From Tomocerus qinae (taxonomy: Eukaryota > Arthropoda > Collembola > Entomobryomorpha > Tomoceridae), in assembly GCA_020055645.1 (NCBI GenBank), contig CM034546.1, positions 14,322,001-14,386,000 on the forward strand: a stretch of DNA of 64,000 nt. Direction: 5' to 3'. Below are positions 47,862 through 59,493 of the stretch, in pieces. The position numbers were made by a program, and so were the translations under genes. Below the pieces are notes generated by a model. The model did not search any database and was not told the DNA's origin. It saw only the letters and a program-made list of their open reading frames with translations. Every line of letters starts with the position of its first letter. The first letter of the stretch is position 1.

Positions 47862-50261
47862 ATGGGCTTTTTAAAGCTATTTGGAATAATAATGCAGATA
47901 TTCATAATGGAGATAGTTGTAGAATCTGGGTGTACCACAGTTAAGGTATTAAGTTCTGAACAAGTGATCTACAAATTCTTAAATGTGTATTCTGAATGTG
48001 CAGTGCATATATTTTTCTTCGACACTCCAAATGCACAAGAAATCGTTCTCGACAAAATGGAAACTCCCGTGACAATTTCAAACAGTGACATTAAAACAAT
48101 TTCCAATACGTTACACGAGTTGGCTACAGGTTGGTACAGTCCAAAAGCGTTAAACTACGAATTTCGAAGACAACTTTATGGCTATTCATTTGCTACTGCA
48201 ACTTCTTATACTTCGTCGTACCGCGAGGATTTGGTTGCTGACGACAAGAAGTTCATGGGGATAAAACGACACAAATATCTTCGATGTATTTCCCACATAC
48301 TCGTTTACCCCCATGACGAAAAGGAGAAATACACAGATTTCCAGTATTTTTACGCATACTACAAAATGTTCATGGAATGGCAGCTGCCACCGACATTTTT
48401 AAACACTCCAGAAAATAAAGGAAATATCACAGAAAACATATTAGTTAATCTAATAAAGAAGCAAATTAGTTTTGATAATGGCAGAATACTCAAAAATTAT
48501 TACCAACCAAATACATACGTAACAATTATAACAGAGAGAACACCTAAAGAGTTTCCATTTTTCTTTCGAACTGTATCTCGACTGGATGAAAATGCTTTGC
48601 CTGAAAAAACATTTTTTTACTCTATGGCATCGAATGAACTTTTCGCGCTTTGTAAATATTGCAATGGTTTTGGTCAAGAAAGAGAACCTTTGACTTTCGA
48701 ATTTGATCCGAACAATGGAATATTCAACCATTTCCCATTTGATAGCAGAAATCCGAAAGAACTTATTATGCAACATTTATTCTTGCCCGTTCATGTTGAT
48801 TTTCAACACATTGATATGCAATTCTTGAATAAATGGAAACATGCCTCAATCTGGAAATTAAATTGCAGAAACTTTGTAATTCAGATGGAACTTAAATACT
48901 GTAACGGCGTATGTTCGCCATTAAAATTTAGAGACATCTCCAGAGTTACAAAATATGATAATGAATTTGAAATATGGGCTGGTATATCTTCACTTTTTGA
49001 AAATTTAGAAAATGTAACATTATTTTCTCCAGTACAGCTGCAATATATTAATCCAAGAGTCTATAGATATTTACCTAATTACATAAGCGTGATGGATAAA
49101 GCCGGAGTTAGAAAAAATACAAACAATTTGCTAGTGGATGACGATAATAGTGATGGATTAAAATTTGTATCTTGCATCACTTCTGGCGACAAACTTAGCT
49201 TTCAGGCATTTGTTAATCCGTTTCAACGAAACGTGTGGTATCTTCTGTTGGCATTTTTCCCTATTTTTATTCTTGCTACGTCTTATTTATGTGACCCTGA
49301 AGTCCTGACATCTGGCAAAATCTCTATGACAACAGTAGCTAATTTTTCCTAAAATATATTGATTGCTACTTTTGAACAAGGAATGTCTTTTCCATCAAAA
49401 GTCCAAAATCAGTTTCGATTTAAGTTGATGTTTGCTATTTATTTACTAGCTCTTATTGTTTTAATCAATGGCTACAAAGGAATCGTAACTACTGACATTA
49501 CAGCTCCTAAGCCATACACAAAAATTGACACATATGAAGATCTTATGGATGAAAAACATAGAATTAAAATTCATTTTAAAGAAACTACCTTTTTCTCTTT
49601 TAGCGAAGCTAATTCAAATTCAAATTCACCGCAAAAATTTTTGTCATCCTTTGGCAGGTTGGGTGAAAATTTTAACAAAATAATTTCAAGAGCTAACTTA
49701 CCTCCTAAAGGTCTAACTTTACAGATGAGTATTGCTAATTGTATCGACGCTGTGTATGCAGAATTTAATACAGATTCATTTTATGACAAACAGTCGTGGG
49801 AATTTATCCTTGAAACAGAACGTCAACTTAAGAGACCACTGTATGAATTTAGGTTGGATGTATTAAAGTACAGCCAATTTCTTTTACTCAACAATTTTCA
49901 TTAACCAGAGTATTTTCTTCTACGGATGCAAGTTTTGCAACATTCCGGACTGTCACATGGTTTGAAAATTCTGTTCTTCTCTCATTATTGTCAGCGATGT
50001 AAGCAACGTTTATTTGCCTTTGATCGTTTAGGCCGCGCAACCGTTGTCAACATGCACAGTAACATCGTTATTGTTTTTATTTTATTTGGCTTAGCAATTA
50101 CACTTTGTTTGATTAGTTTTACTCTCGAAATATTGTTGCGATATGGCAAATACATGTGGTGGAAATTACTAAATATACTATTATGTAAGGTTCAATTAAG
50201 GGTGAGGAGCATTTTTTCAATATGCAAATTTAAATGTCAAAGTAGAAAACGCTGTATTTAG
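47862..50261 (+). pseudogene. Ionotropic-receptor-like gene with two in-frame TAA codons
   Basis: One frame of 800 codons runs from MGFLKLFGIIMQIFIMEIVV (signal peptide) to the stop at 50259-50261. It is broken only by TAA at 49350-49352 (codon 497) and TAA at 49902-49904 (codon 681). Membrane segments are at the expected places: M1 (FQRNVWYLLLAFFPIFILAT, about 452-471), M3 (LMFAIYLLALIVLINGYKGI, just after the first stop) and M4 (IVIVFILFGLAITLCLISFT) near the end. NGYKGI..T.ITAP matches the post-M3 motif of the receptor at 22.8-25.2 kb. Two nonsense codons without any frameshift suggest a young pseudogene, or a gene that uses stop readthrough, as described for Drosophila sechellia Ir75a. 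Flanking introns are not seen. Confidence 0.72.
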
Positions 50262-51075
50262 GCATTTCATTTTCTTAATGTTTTAGAGTGCTTAAGGTAT
50301 TTAAATATTTATGTCCTACTAATGCGACCATATTTGCTTCTATAATGTAATAAATAATATAATAAATACTGTAATATAATAAATATCCAAATTACCAATT
50401 AATGTTTTGTTTTCTTCCTTATCTAGTTTTATTTACATATATGTGCTTTTACAGTGGAGATTAGTGTTATAAAATAATACGATGGAAAATCACCAAATCA
50501 AGGAGGGTTTCCAACTGTACATACTTACATACTCTACATATATATATTATGTGTATTAGCATAAAGCTCGAGCTCACGACCTCTAATGGGGTACCTAGAA
50601 AGCTGGATTCAAAAGTTTGAAAAGGGAGAAAGCCGCAAACCCAGACATATGCTTTGTCTGTTCGTACCTCTCCGCAAAATTTCCGTCCGAGTGCAGATGG
50701 CAGTTGCAGATTATAGTGAGGAAATTGATTGTGCAGGAAAGCACATCTGCTCTTTTGCAATTCAACTACATTTTTGGACATTTTTATCCCTACTGTCTTT
50801 ACTGTAAAAACCATTTAAACAATTAATACAATAATATTTATAAATTTGTCAAGGTCAATACATAATACCTGTATAAAAAATGGTAAGTAACAACAAGTTT
50901 AATTTTTTTATGTGGCATCCAGCATAAAAACATTTATAATAAACGATGGATTATTTTTTTCAAATGACTTTCGTTAACGTTTAACATAATGTTTTTAAAA
51001 TTAATTTGTTCAGATTTAGTGTTTGTAATAAAAAAAATCATAATTATAAAAATTATTATATGTTATAAAATATTA
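50262..51075. other. Intergenic, no gene seen
   Basis: AT-rich. ORFs at 50467-50814 and 50586-50826 overlap on both strands and show no domain. Confidence 0.4.
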
Positions 51076-51188
51076 CTACATTTCGTTATTTGGCAACCTG
51101 TTTATTGAGTGAACAAGAGTTTTGTCAGCTGCTTTTCGCTCCATTGAATGTTGCTCCAATTCTAAGTAGTCCACAAGTTCTTCGCGAT
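51076..51188 (-). CDS. Possible terminal exon, unidentified
   Basis: After an acceptor TTAGTTTTAG at about 51190 the minus strand reads NREELVDYLELEQHSMERKA and ends LPNNEM stop. The charged, helical composition looks coding. Upstream exons are not identified, and the opposite strand is also open here, so the strand is uncertain. Confidence 0.3.
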
Positions 51189-51380
51189 TCCTAAAACTAA
51201 TGCTGAATGTTAAATAGGTAATAAATTGAAATTTCCTTAATCTATTGAATTTTATATATTTTAGGGGTAAGAGAGTCCGCCACAGATATCCAATACATCC
51301 TGTCGATAACAATAGAAACTACCAACTAAAACTATTATGCATTTCTGCATACATACCAATGCAATTTAATTAACTAAAAG

Positions 51381-52043
51381 TACAAAATATTTCTGTATCT
51401 CGTACAAATAAAAGAGCTATTCCCGCCAATTACACCCCACTTATTATTTCAATCCACCAGAGTAAGTATCAATAAAGACAGAAAAGATTGTGAAGCTTTA
51501 CAGACTCTTATGGTCACTGTAATGAGATTATTTTTTATTGTTATTATAACAGCGACACCAGGCTGCAAAACGAACGGCTAGTACCATTTACGATGAATTG
51601 TCACTCACCGAATTCTTTAATCACAACGATATAGGTAATAATTGTATGTAAGTAATGAAAATAGTAAATATTTTCTTTGTATTAGGAGATTGGCCATGGA
51701 CAAAAGGTTGGAAGCCTGCTTCGCAGGAAGATATTATTTTTTATAACGAATTTATTTCTTTTTGCTGTTTGTGGGTAGTACTGAGTTATTTAGAATTCAA
51801 AAATTTAGAATTCAAAGTAAATGTACTTATTTTGTCACCGAAACGTAGTCTTTGTCTTAAATCAATCCCACAAAAATTTCACAACACAAAAAGCAACACA
51901 AAAAGCAAATTTCACCATAAAAAGCAAAGGGTCCACTAATGAGTCAACAGTCTACAACTAAAAATGAGTTTTCAGTGACTGTGAGTTCAGAAGACACAAC
52001 TTACACCACTACTGAAATGGACTTTCTCACAACTGAAGAATAA
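51381..52043 (+). CDS. 3' exons of an unidentified gene
   Basis: Four open segments join in consistent phases: 51381-51461, 51553-51634, 51686-51816 and 51930-52043, about 135 residues. Donors are GTAAGT, GTAATA and GTAAAT; introns are 51-113 nt, like others in the window. Translations include IKELFPPITPHLLFQ, KRTASTIYDELSLTEFF, GDWPWTKGWKPASQED, a hydrophobic CCLWVVLSYL, and a Thr/Glu-rich tail (FSVTVSSEDTTYTTTEMDF). The tail looks like a cytoplasmic or secreted low-complexity end. I do not recognise the family, and 5' exons were not found. The shortest intron (51 nt) is the weakest join. Confidence 0.4.
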
Positions 52044-53230
52044 AATTACATCACACAAACCATGCTTACTATGTATCTTATATGTCGTTCTACGGCAGTA
52101 ATTTGGTAGTTCTACATTTGTCCACAATATTCCTTGTCGCATTTAAGTGAATTAATTAATATCAAGATCCTTTAAGCTGTCAAGGAGGAGAAATTATATA
52201 ATCAAAATCTGAAGGTCATACATGCAATTGGAGTAGGTCAGTCTCAAATCAGCCCAGTTACAGATGATAGTAACAATGAAAAGGGACAGTAATGATTTGA
52301 TGCATCAAATGGAGTTAAAGCAGCTCATTTATTCAGGCTTCACCCTATATTTAGTCTGTAGATTTAATTACAAAATCTAATTATAGCTTTATTTAAAACA
52401 TTTTTCATCACAATTACAAACAAAATACCCAACAACCATATGTAATACCAAATTAACCATTTTCGTCAGTTCAAAAATTATATATATACTATACATATAC
52501 ATATATTACACATAATCACATGTCCTTACTGTAAACACATTGACGTGTTGTATCTGTAACATAGGAAACCAAGACCTGAAGATGTAGCTCATTTCGTTAT
52601 TTACACAATTGCTTTGTGCTCTGTTCGATTCTCAAAATGCCATTTGACTTGCCTGCTAAAAATTTTTGTTCTCTCTTCTAAATGATCTATAATATTTTTT
52701 ACCTCGCTAACTCGTTAAACATAACTTATCTTCTCCAGAAACATAAATTTTAAATAAGCAAACATGGTCAAAATTCAGAGAATTCACTTCTTTATAATTC
52801 GCTTCTTTGACAGAAACAAATACCATAGATTTCGGAAAATCTATGGTATATGTTCTACATTTATATATTCCTCTCTCTCCAATGTACTACAATTGATATC
52901 GATACACACTATTATATCCTTTAATAAGGTACATACTAAAGCTTACAGATATCCTTTGTTTTCGCCTTTTAATTACAAGTTTTCTGTTGGCATTGTTGAA
53001 AATAATAAATACTTAGTGTCGTCAGTGTATGTCTTGCTCATGTTTGCATTCATATCTACATGTTTTAAGACTGTATCCTAAGTATTTATTAGAAATAGTA
53101 GTAGTACAATAGCAAGAGCAATATTTTCGAATTTCGCATAAGGCAATTTCATTCTCAAAAGAATACTCTAAGAACTTGACAACATCCGATGTGATAAAAT
53201 GTACCTCATGGACTAAGCAAATTGTACAGG
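52044..53230. other. Intergenic with one perfect hairpin
   Basis: No gene is seen; the ORF at 52764-53081 has no domain. The hairpin at 52820-52849 is listed separately. Confidence 0.4.
52820..52849. repeat. Perfect 13-bp hairpin
   Basis: ATACCATAGATTT, loop CGGA, AAATCTATGGTAT. A 13-bp perfect stem with a four-base loop in otherwise non-coding DNA. Confidence 0.8.
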
Positions 53231-53554
53231 TTAATCTCTGATGTGTTGAAGGAGAAGGCTATATTCTGTGTACATTATAATACAAGCGCCTAGAAGCATT
53301 CGTCTATAATCTAATATTTCGAATCGCCTATGCGGGTAAGAGTAGTGGTAATTGCAGTAAAAGCAAAAGGATTGACAGTGCCTATTTAGATAAAATCCCT
53401 CGGCTGCCAATTTTTCCTTTTTATAGAAGCCTGGTGGAAAGCTACCTAACCGAGACTTGAGCTGAACGTACATATTATGGCCTTGTGGCCCCTGACACTC
53501 GTTCAGTTCGCCTGAAGGATGCGACTGTTCACAGGAAGTGTCTCCATTCTCCAA
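53231..53554 (-). pseudogene. Partial BIR-like domain
   Basis: An open frame of 107 codons starts MENGDTSCEQ. RLGSF near residue 35, then LAAEGFYLN and FCFYC, resemble the first half of a BIR repeat, whose consensus has R..SF, LA.AGFY and CFYC and which occurs in inhibitor-of-apoptosis proteins. The second half fails: the zinc-binding His and last Cys are not at the expected spacing, and the sequence turns hydrophobic. It is probably a fragment or a decayed copy. Without a search, chance similarity cannot be excluded. Confidence 0.3.
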
Positions 53555-54632
53555 GTGTCTTCAACAATGTGATCGCTAAGTTGCGGTAGCTCTCAGTTTG
53601 CGCTAACTTTGTCACAGATATTTGCTATGCTGTGGCAAAATTATGGGATGAGAATCGTGTTTTGTAGCAGCGCTATGGTTATTTCCCTATTCCTACGACA
53701 ATCATAGCAAAGTTAAATCTACGACAATGATGAGAATATGGACAATAGTAACTCCTGTGGTAACTTAATATTTGCTTGCGATTTCCCCTTGCCATGGGGT
53801 TCAGAATATCCCTGAGTTGTCAAAAAATTTTCACTTTTTCGTAGCAATCCAGTCCACATCTACCCGGGTTACGCCAAAAACCGAATTTTAAGGTCCGCTT
53901 AGAGCCCCCATGTCATGTTATAGGGGTTCGCTACACTCTCGCTCAGTGTCCAAGATTTACTACTAAAATGTCTAAAGTGTAAATAAGTATAACAAGCAGA
54001 GTTCTGCTCTGTATCAAGTCTAATGCCCAATTGCTTTATTATGTTTTCCTTTATTATTAACGATTTTTGAACGTTCTTCACTGAACGTCACAACATATAC
54101 AAAAGTGAATTATTAACATAATTACATTTACCTATGCACGTGGTAAATGGTATTTTATAGAAATTCCAACTAGACGGAAATGATTACTTTTAGCATGACA
54201 TTAGCAAGGTTTGTCTATTTTGGACAATAAATATTCAGCTATGCTAAAAGAGGCACAACATATTTATTCATAATATCATCATACCACTTATATAGGATCT
54301 CTCTAAGGAGGACATTAAAAACATGTAAGGGTTTCCTACAAAGAGTGGCAAAGTTTGGTTTGTTTATTTTAAACTTTATATAGTTGAAACAAATGTTATT
54401 ACTTCATGATTGTTAATTGTCATATAATGTTAACCATGAAGTTTACAATTGTTTTTCCATTACTCTATTTCAATTTTGAAAAATTAAGCCATGATGATTT
54501 TAATTAGATTGTAAACAATATAAATGTGGTTTCTATCATTATCACTTTAAATTTTAAAGTTTATATTTATCATGCAAAATGTAATGCAAAGAATTGAAGT
54601 CAATGTAAACCGTTATGGCGTACTGCAGGAAA
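53555..54632. other. Intergenic, no gene seen
   Basis: No supported gene. GCTATGGTTATTTCC and nearby TATCATAG-type words do not form a clear element. Confidence 0.4.
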
Positions 54633-55209
54633 CTAAAATATTATTTCCAAATCTTCTTCCTGTGAAACAGGAGAAGTAATCAAGCGGTTGTATTCTGGAG
54701 AAAATAGCCGTCTCCTTTTTTTGTCCAAATTTCTTTGACGGGAAGTATCGTTGCTTCTCCTCAGCTTTGTAACATCTTATGATTCTTTGATTCTTATGAT
54801 TGGCTTTTTCAGCTGCGTCATTGCCGATCGAAATTTGGAAAGAATTTTTTTCCGAACGTCAGATCGTTCTTTGAGTAGTTTATTTGGATTGTAATTGATT
54901 TTACGGTCCTTCGGTCGCAAGTTACAAAGAACGAATAATTTACCTTTTTTGACCGCATTGGGCAGGGAATGTATTTTTTTGCAAATTTTCTAATCCCAAT
55001 TGTAGATTGGGAATTTTTTCTTCAAAATATTGAATCTTACGTTCGAGCGATTTATTCTTCGCCAGTAGAAGGACAGCCTCAGAGCCTTGCCTAACCACAA
55101 CCTTGTTTAGTGGGTAAATGCAATCATGTAACAATGTAAACGCCGATGATAGCTCCTTTCCTCTGTTGTTTACGGTTGTTTGTAGTTGAGCTCCTCTTTG
55201 GGGAAACAT
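54633..55209 (-). pseudogene. Unidentified coiled-coil and basic protein, broken
   Basis: The first open segment (55209-54944) starts MFPQRGAQLQTTVNNRG, includes a helical stretch (NKSLERKIQYFEEKI) and ends at a donor-like AAG|GTAAAT. About 35 nt further an open, basic segment follows (NPNKLLKERSDVRKKI). It has one in-frame TAA at 54777-54779, inside a short direct repeat of GAATCATAAG, then RQRNLDKKRRRLFSPEYN to a stop at 54633. The phases of the two segments do not match across any normal-sized intron, so this is either a decayed gene or one with base errors. The family is not recognised; a transposon-derived protein is possible. Confidence 0.35.
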
Positions 55210-56009
55210 TTTGTCACATTGATATCTTAATTCATTTATATAAACTTCGACAATATCGCCTATAGTACTGTACCAATATTGAATCCATGGGGATTTTCAA
55301 ATTCAGACCACACTCAAAACCGACTGTGGTTAGGTTAGGTTTGGTTATTTTGTTTCGATTAGCCAATGAAATTGCAGATATACACAATCAAATTCTATAT
55401 AATTTCTAGTTACTACCCCAAGGGGTAATATTTGATGATACAAGTATTACATCAGAAACTCATTTGCCCATTAAAAGGCATAGTTCGTAGACAAAGTGAC
55501 AGAGAACCGAGTATCGGAAGAGTATGATTTAAAGCTACAGTGTTTTAATACACCCCACCCAGCCACGTTGGCTTGGTGGAGTACTCAGTCGTCTGACTAA
55601 TCAATGTGTGCTTCCACTGCCAGTACGATTCTTTGGCTGGGTGAAATGGCCGAGGGCTGTTTAAAGGCGAGTGTTTGAGTTGTCAATGTGGAATTAAGAC
55701 AAAGGTTAAGCACGAACCCGCAATTACAAGGGCCGTCCTATTGATACCTCGTATGTCCTGTGTACGTAGAATAGCTTTGGATAACCTGTCTTTGTTGGGC
55801 TAGTAGACTTCCGATAACAGTCCCACGAAAGTGACTCGTAAATGACAGCCTTAGGCTTCTCGGGTATTAATTAACAACAATTCCAGTGTTGAGGGAGTTG
55901 GCAATAGGCCCGTATTGAGGCCTGCGCCCAGTACATAGTATAATAGTTTACATTTTAGAAATATTAGAAAATTCCAAACTTCAATAAATATTAGAGAGAT
56001 GAAGTAAGT
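55210..56009. other. Intergenic, SINE-like segment
   Basis: At about 55560-55660, CACCCAGCCA and TTGGCTGGGTG can pair around TTGGTGGAGTACTCAG (A-box-like) and AGTACGATTC (B-box-like). This suggests a tRNA-derived SINE; no functional tRNA fold is clear. About 55480-55560 resembles 59060-59140 in the same orientation. Confidence 0.35.
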
Positions 56010-56258
56010 GGAGGTTTAGAGCCACAACCTCCTCCTCCGCCCACTACGGAACTTTGGCGGTGAGGGGTGGCCGACCTCCCGAGGTTATTGACTCCAAACT
56101 CACCACTTACTCAAACACCACACCTAACCCCCCCTCTCTCCTTAGCCCCCCTACACCCACCCTACTCCTCACCCCTACTCCTCTTGGGTAGGAATACAAG
56201 TTTACATCTCTATGCTCAAAGATGGACTGACGTTAGAATATGAAGAGAATACGTATGC
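56010..56258 (+). repeat. Left copy of a 5-kb-spaced inverted repeat
   Basis: This segment matches the reverse complement of 61258-61475. Shared landmarks are ACGGAACTTTGGCG or GCGGAACTTTGGCG, GGTTATTGAC, a C/T-rich tract, GAATACAAGTTTACA, and CTGACGTTAGAATATGAAGA. In the right copy the last part encodes residues of the ORF at 61101-61334; here that frame is broken. Confidence 0.7.
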
Positions 56259-56976
56259 AATGAAAGAGGGTGGTGGGATGAGGGATATGTAGTGTATAAA
56301 ACAAACTTTCCAAAAATATTCCATCGTAGCTGAGTGGATGAGGAATGGAACTTGGAACGTACATGGAGTGTGTTGGCAATTGTTGCAATGCTGCGAAATG
56401 GAACAACTTTTGTGTATGGTGTTCTAATGCTCACTTTTATTTTATCCGAATATGATAAGTACAATAAATGTAATTATGACAATAAATCCAACTAGGACAA
56501 TAAATCTAATTATGACAATAAATCCAATTAGGAAATTAAATCTAATAACAACAATTTATCCGATAATTACAATAAATTCAGTCCAAACATTCCAAAAATT
56601 TATAATCCATCGGCATTTTCTGTGATTTGAATTTGTGAATTTTGGAATATAGTCTCCAAAATATTTAGTTTTCAATAAGGCGGGAACTGACTCAATGTCA
56701 AACTCTATGCTCTCATTCTTTGACTTCTTCTATGACTTCTTCATTGACTACCTTTTTTATTTCAATGGTTCTATGTGCCGTGTCGTAGCACTCTATTAGG
56801 GTATCCATTCCTTCAATGCCAGAGTATCTTCATCTGCGTTGGCTCAATAAAGTATGAAACTACTCAATAGGCACGGCACAAACTCTAATGAAAATGTAAT
56901 GCAATTTTCGGAAGTTTTTATGCTAATAGGGAATCGTCCTCGATAAATAGATCAAGTAAAAACGTTTAATAGTTTT

Positions 56977-57260
56977 TCACATAATAGTTTTATTCCTTAC
57001 AAATGGAGTTACAGGTTTTTCAAATAGTTGCTGAATCACAAATGAAAAAGTCTCTTCATGTCCACGTCGGCTGATGAACAACGTAATGCCAACGTATTGT
57101 AGAGCTGTATCATGTAAAATAATGAGTCCTACTCTCGCACCGGTTGCTGATATATGACACCGATATTGGACATTGAGAATATGTCCGTGTACGTCGGTTC
57201 CTGGGTTCTCAAATTCTGTTTCCTCCTGTGACGTATTTGGACCCGATAAATCCTCGGCTT
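56977..57260 (-). CDS. Possible terminal exon, unidentified
   Basis: An open frame runs from about 57260 to a stop at 56977 and includes NTSQEETEFENPGTDVHGHI and a mixed hydrophobic stretch ending PVTPFVRNKTIM. There is no natural ATG; an acceptor-like CCAAG sits at its left margin. Codon use looks coding. Family unknown. Confidence 0.3.
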
Positions 57261-57540
57261 GGAACAAATGTCCATTGTATAGGTGGTGGAAAAATGAAAA
57301 TATGAAAATATTATGCTTTCATAACTAATGCTATGTGGTAGGAAAAGCATATGCTTACTTCACTAAATGTGCTGGGAAAATATGAGTGAATGACTTATGT
57401 TTACTAATGCTATAGGAGATATGTGATTTATGCTATGAAGAAGTATATATGAAGAAGTATATAATGAAGAAGTATATATTTGAATGCAAGTTTATTTATA
57501 CCCCAAAAATCAGAAATATTATTTTAAACAAATCCCGTCA

Positions 57541-57824
57541 CTAAAAATCAATGTGGTCCTTACAGGGAATCTGAAAAGAAAGAATGAAATTAATCAACAA
57601 GGTAATTCAACAATAAGGTAACAAATAACAAGGTAACAAGGCAAGTTCAAATTTAGTTAATTCACCTTTTTGAAGGCGATCGAATCCGTTACGACATCCT
57701 TCGAGGTGCACGGCCTTTGTGTGAACACTTCGTCATTCTCCTCCTTCTTCTTCTTGAGTACTTGTTGAATCCCTTTCTTGATTTCCACCCAGATGGTGTC
57801 AGAGTCGGACGAGTAAATTGCCAT
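57541..57824 (-). CDS. Small two-exon gene, 62 residues, unidentified
   Basis: The start ATG at 57824 opens MAIYSSDSDTIWVEIKKGIQ, a lysine/glutamate-rich helix (KKKKEEND), and TSKDVVTDSIAFKK. A GT donor (GTGAAT) and a TTTCTTTTCAG acceptor at 57571-57572 join it in phase 0 to a final exon encoding IPCKDHIDF and a stop. The intron is 95 nt. Highly charged, no signal peptide, no domain recognised. It lies about 55 nt downstream of the acidic segment at 57878-57988 on the same strand. Confidence 0.35.
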
Positions 57825-57877
57825 AGCCTTCCTCCTTCTTTGATTGAATCCAATTGCTTGCCTGAGACTGACTCTAA

Positions 57878-58114
57878 TTAATCATCCCCTTCCCGGGGTT
57901 TGCAGATGTCCTCTATATCGGGGATGTCCTCTTCGGAGAAGTTCTTGTCCAGCTGGGCTTGCTGCGAAGGTTTAATATGCTGAAACCTGTAAAAACAAAA
58001 ATATTAGTCTTTAAATGGAATCAATAATCAAAAAATTAAGAACTTACATTTTCGGCAAATGTGGCAACGCCATTCCTCCTTATTGAAGCGGTGAGAAACT
58101 GCAATGCTGCTCAT
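57878..58114 (-). CDS. Two exon-like segments, unidentified
   Basis: Segment 1 (58114-58048) encodes MSSIAVSHRFNKEEWRCHIC and ends in a GTAAGT donor, phase 1. Segment 2 (from about 57988 to 57878) follows a TTTTTACAG acceptor and encodes KPSQQAQLDKNF and EEDIPDIEDICK, faintly like homeodomain helices 1-2. The best coding frame of segment 2 does not fit the phase of segment 1, so the join is not secure. Possibly another one-base defect. Confidence 0.25.
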
Positions 58115-58516
58115 GATTATTGATAACTAAGCTAGAATTCTACTTAGATTTTATACGAAAACTTCCACAGCCGCACCAAAGCTATCATTACAAAAAAAGC
58201 AAATGTTTTTTGTTAATACACATTTACCACAGTGGGTGAATCCATTACAGCACAATATTAAAAACTTTGTTTCGCGCACTCCACAAACTCATTACGATCA
58301 TTACGAAATATCTAACACAGATTAAATTGAAAAGGCCAAGTATTACAAATTATGTGTGCTATAATAAGCAGTCAAAAAGGAAACTCTAAATCTAACCACA
58401 CCGCACCAACCAAGACATTAGCAAAACACTTTTCATTTTCAAGCAGTCGAGTGTCTTGGGTTGGTTGCTGATTATGAAACATTTGCATTTGCTTTTTGGT
58501 ATTATCCTAGCTCGCT

Positions 58517-58622
58517 CAAGCACGTAACCAATAGAGGGGGTGGAGAGGCTGCAGCAAACCTTTTTTTTTGAATAACCATTTGTGGCGCCCCCTTTTGACC
58601 AAATTTCTGGTTACGTGCCTGA
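58517..58622. mobile_element. Short hAT-like MITE
   Basis: Starts CAAGCACGTAACCAATAGAGGGGG-like text and ends TTTCTGGTTACGTGCCTG, about 106 bp. The flanks AGCTCGCT and AGTTCGAC share five of eight positions. Related to the CAAGG family. Confidence 0.45.
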
Positions 58623-59493
58623 GTTCGACCTACCACATATTGTGACATACATAGATAGGTAAATTTATTGCTTTATCTAAGACGGTGTTTACATTATAAG
58701 TGATTGTGTTGTTTTCATAGTTTGAAAGTTACTCCAATAACATGATTATAACTTGTATTATTCATAGATTGAAGTAGTATGATATGATAAAGATAGCTTA
58801 GGATGGTGGTATGTAATATATACTGATATCAAGTGTTGTTATAAATATTCCCCCAAGAGAATGTTTATGAAAATCATATAAAATTTTGAAATTAAATAAT
58901 CTGTTCTGATTTATTATAATATCCACGGTTATTTGAACAGCCTGCCCTCATTTCTGCATCGGCCGTCAACTAATTTGCTACTATATAAGGAGCAAAACGA
59001 ATCCATTTTTTAAAGGTAAGCTGTCTAGACCTATTTGCAAGGCAAATTAGTAATTCTAGTACTAGACAAAGACAGATAGAGAGAATGAACCGAGTTTCGT
59101 AAGAGTACAATTCTAAGCTACAAGCTGTTTTATTATAATCTAAACAAGGAGTTGTTCGGAGACATTCTTTCCACCGATAGCTTTAACTGCTCAAAGACGC
59201 CTCTGCGGCAAACCCTTTCTTTCGCTTCCCGATTGAAGTACCTCAGTTTCAGCTTTGTGGTATCTCTCTATAATAAAAAAATTGACACAGTCAAGTGGTA
59301 CCGTAAGGAAAGGTGTTGGAAAAATGGACAACATTGATAAACCCAATTTGAGGCAACGGATTTCAAAATGTAGTACCCCAAAAATATAGAGCCCAAAATT
59401 CTGGAGGGTTTAATGTGGCCCTATTTCTTAATTTTTCATAAAACAGAGAACGAACCGAACCGAGTTTACAAGTTCACATGTATTTCTCCCAGT

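Noticed and set aside
55560-55660. Functional tRNA gene
   Set aside because: A and B box-like words and a pairing end stem are present, but no clear anticodon arm or T arm; SINE-like at best.
57878-57988. Homeodomain
   Set aside because: The acidic segment faintly resembles homeodomain helices 1-2, but there is no WFxNRR helix 3 and the exon phase is unresolved.
55480-59140. LTR retrotransposon bounded by direct repeats
   Set aside because: About 80 bp at 55.48 and 59.06 kb are similar in direct orientation, but they are diverged, lack TG...CA ends, and no protease, reverse transcriptase or integrase frame lies between.
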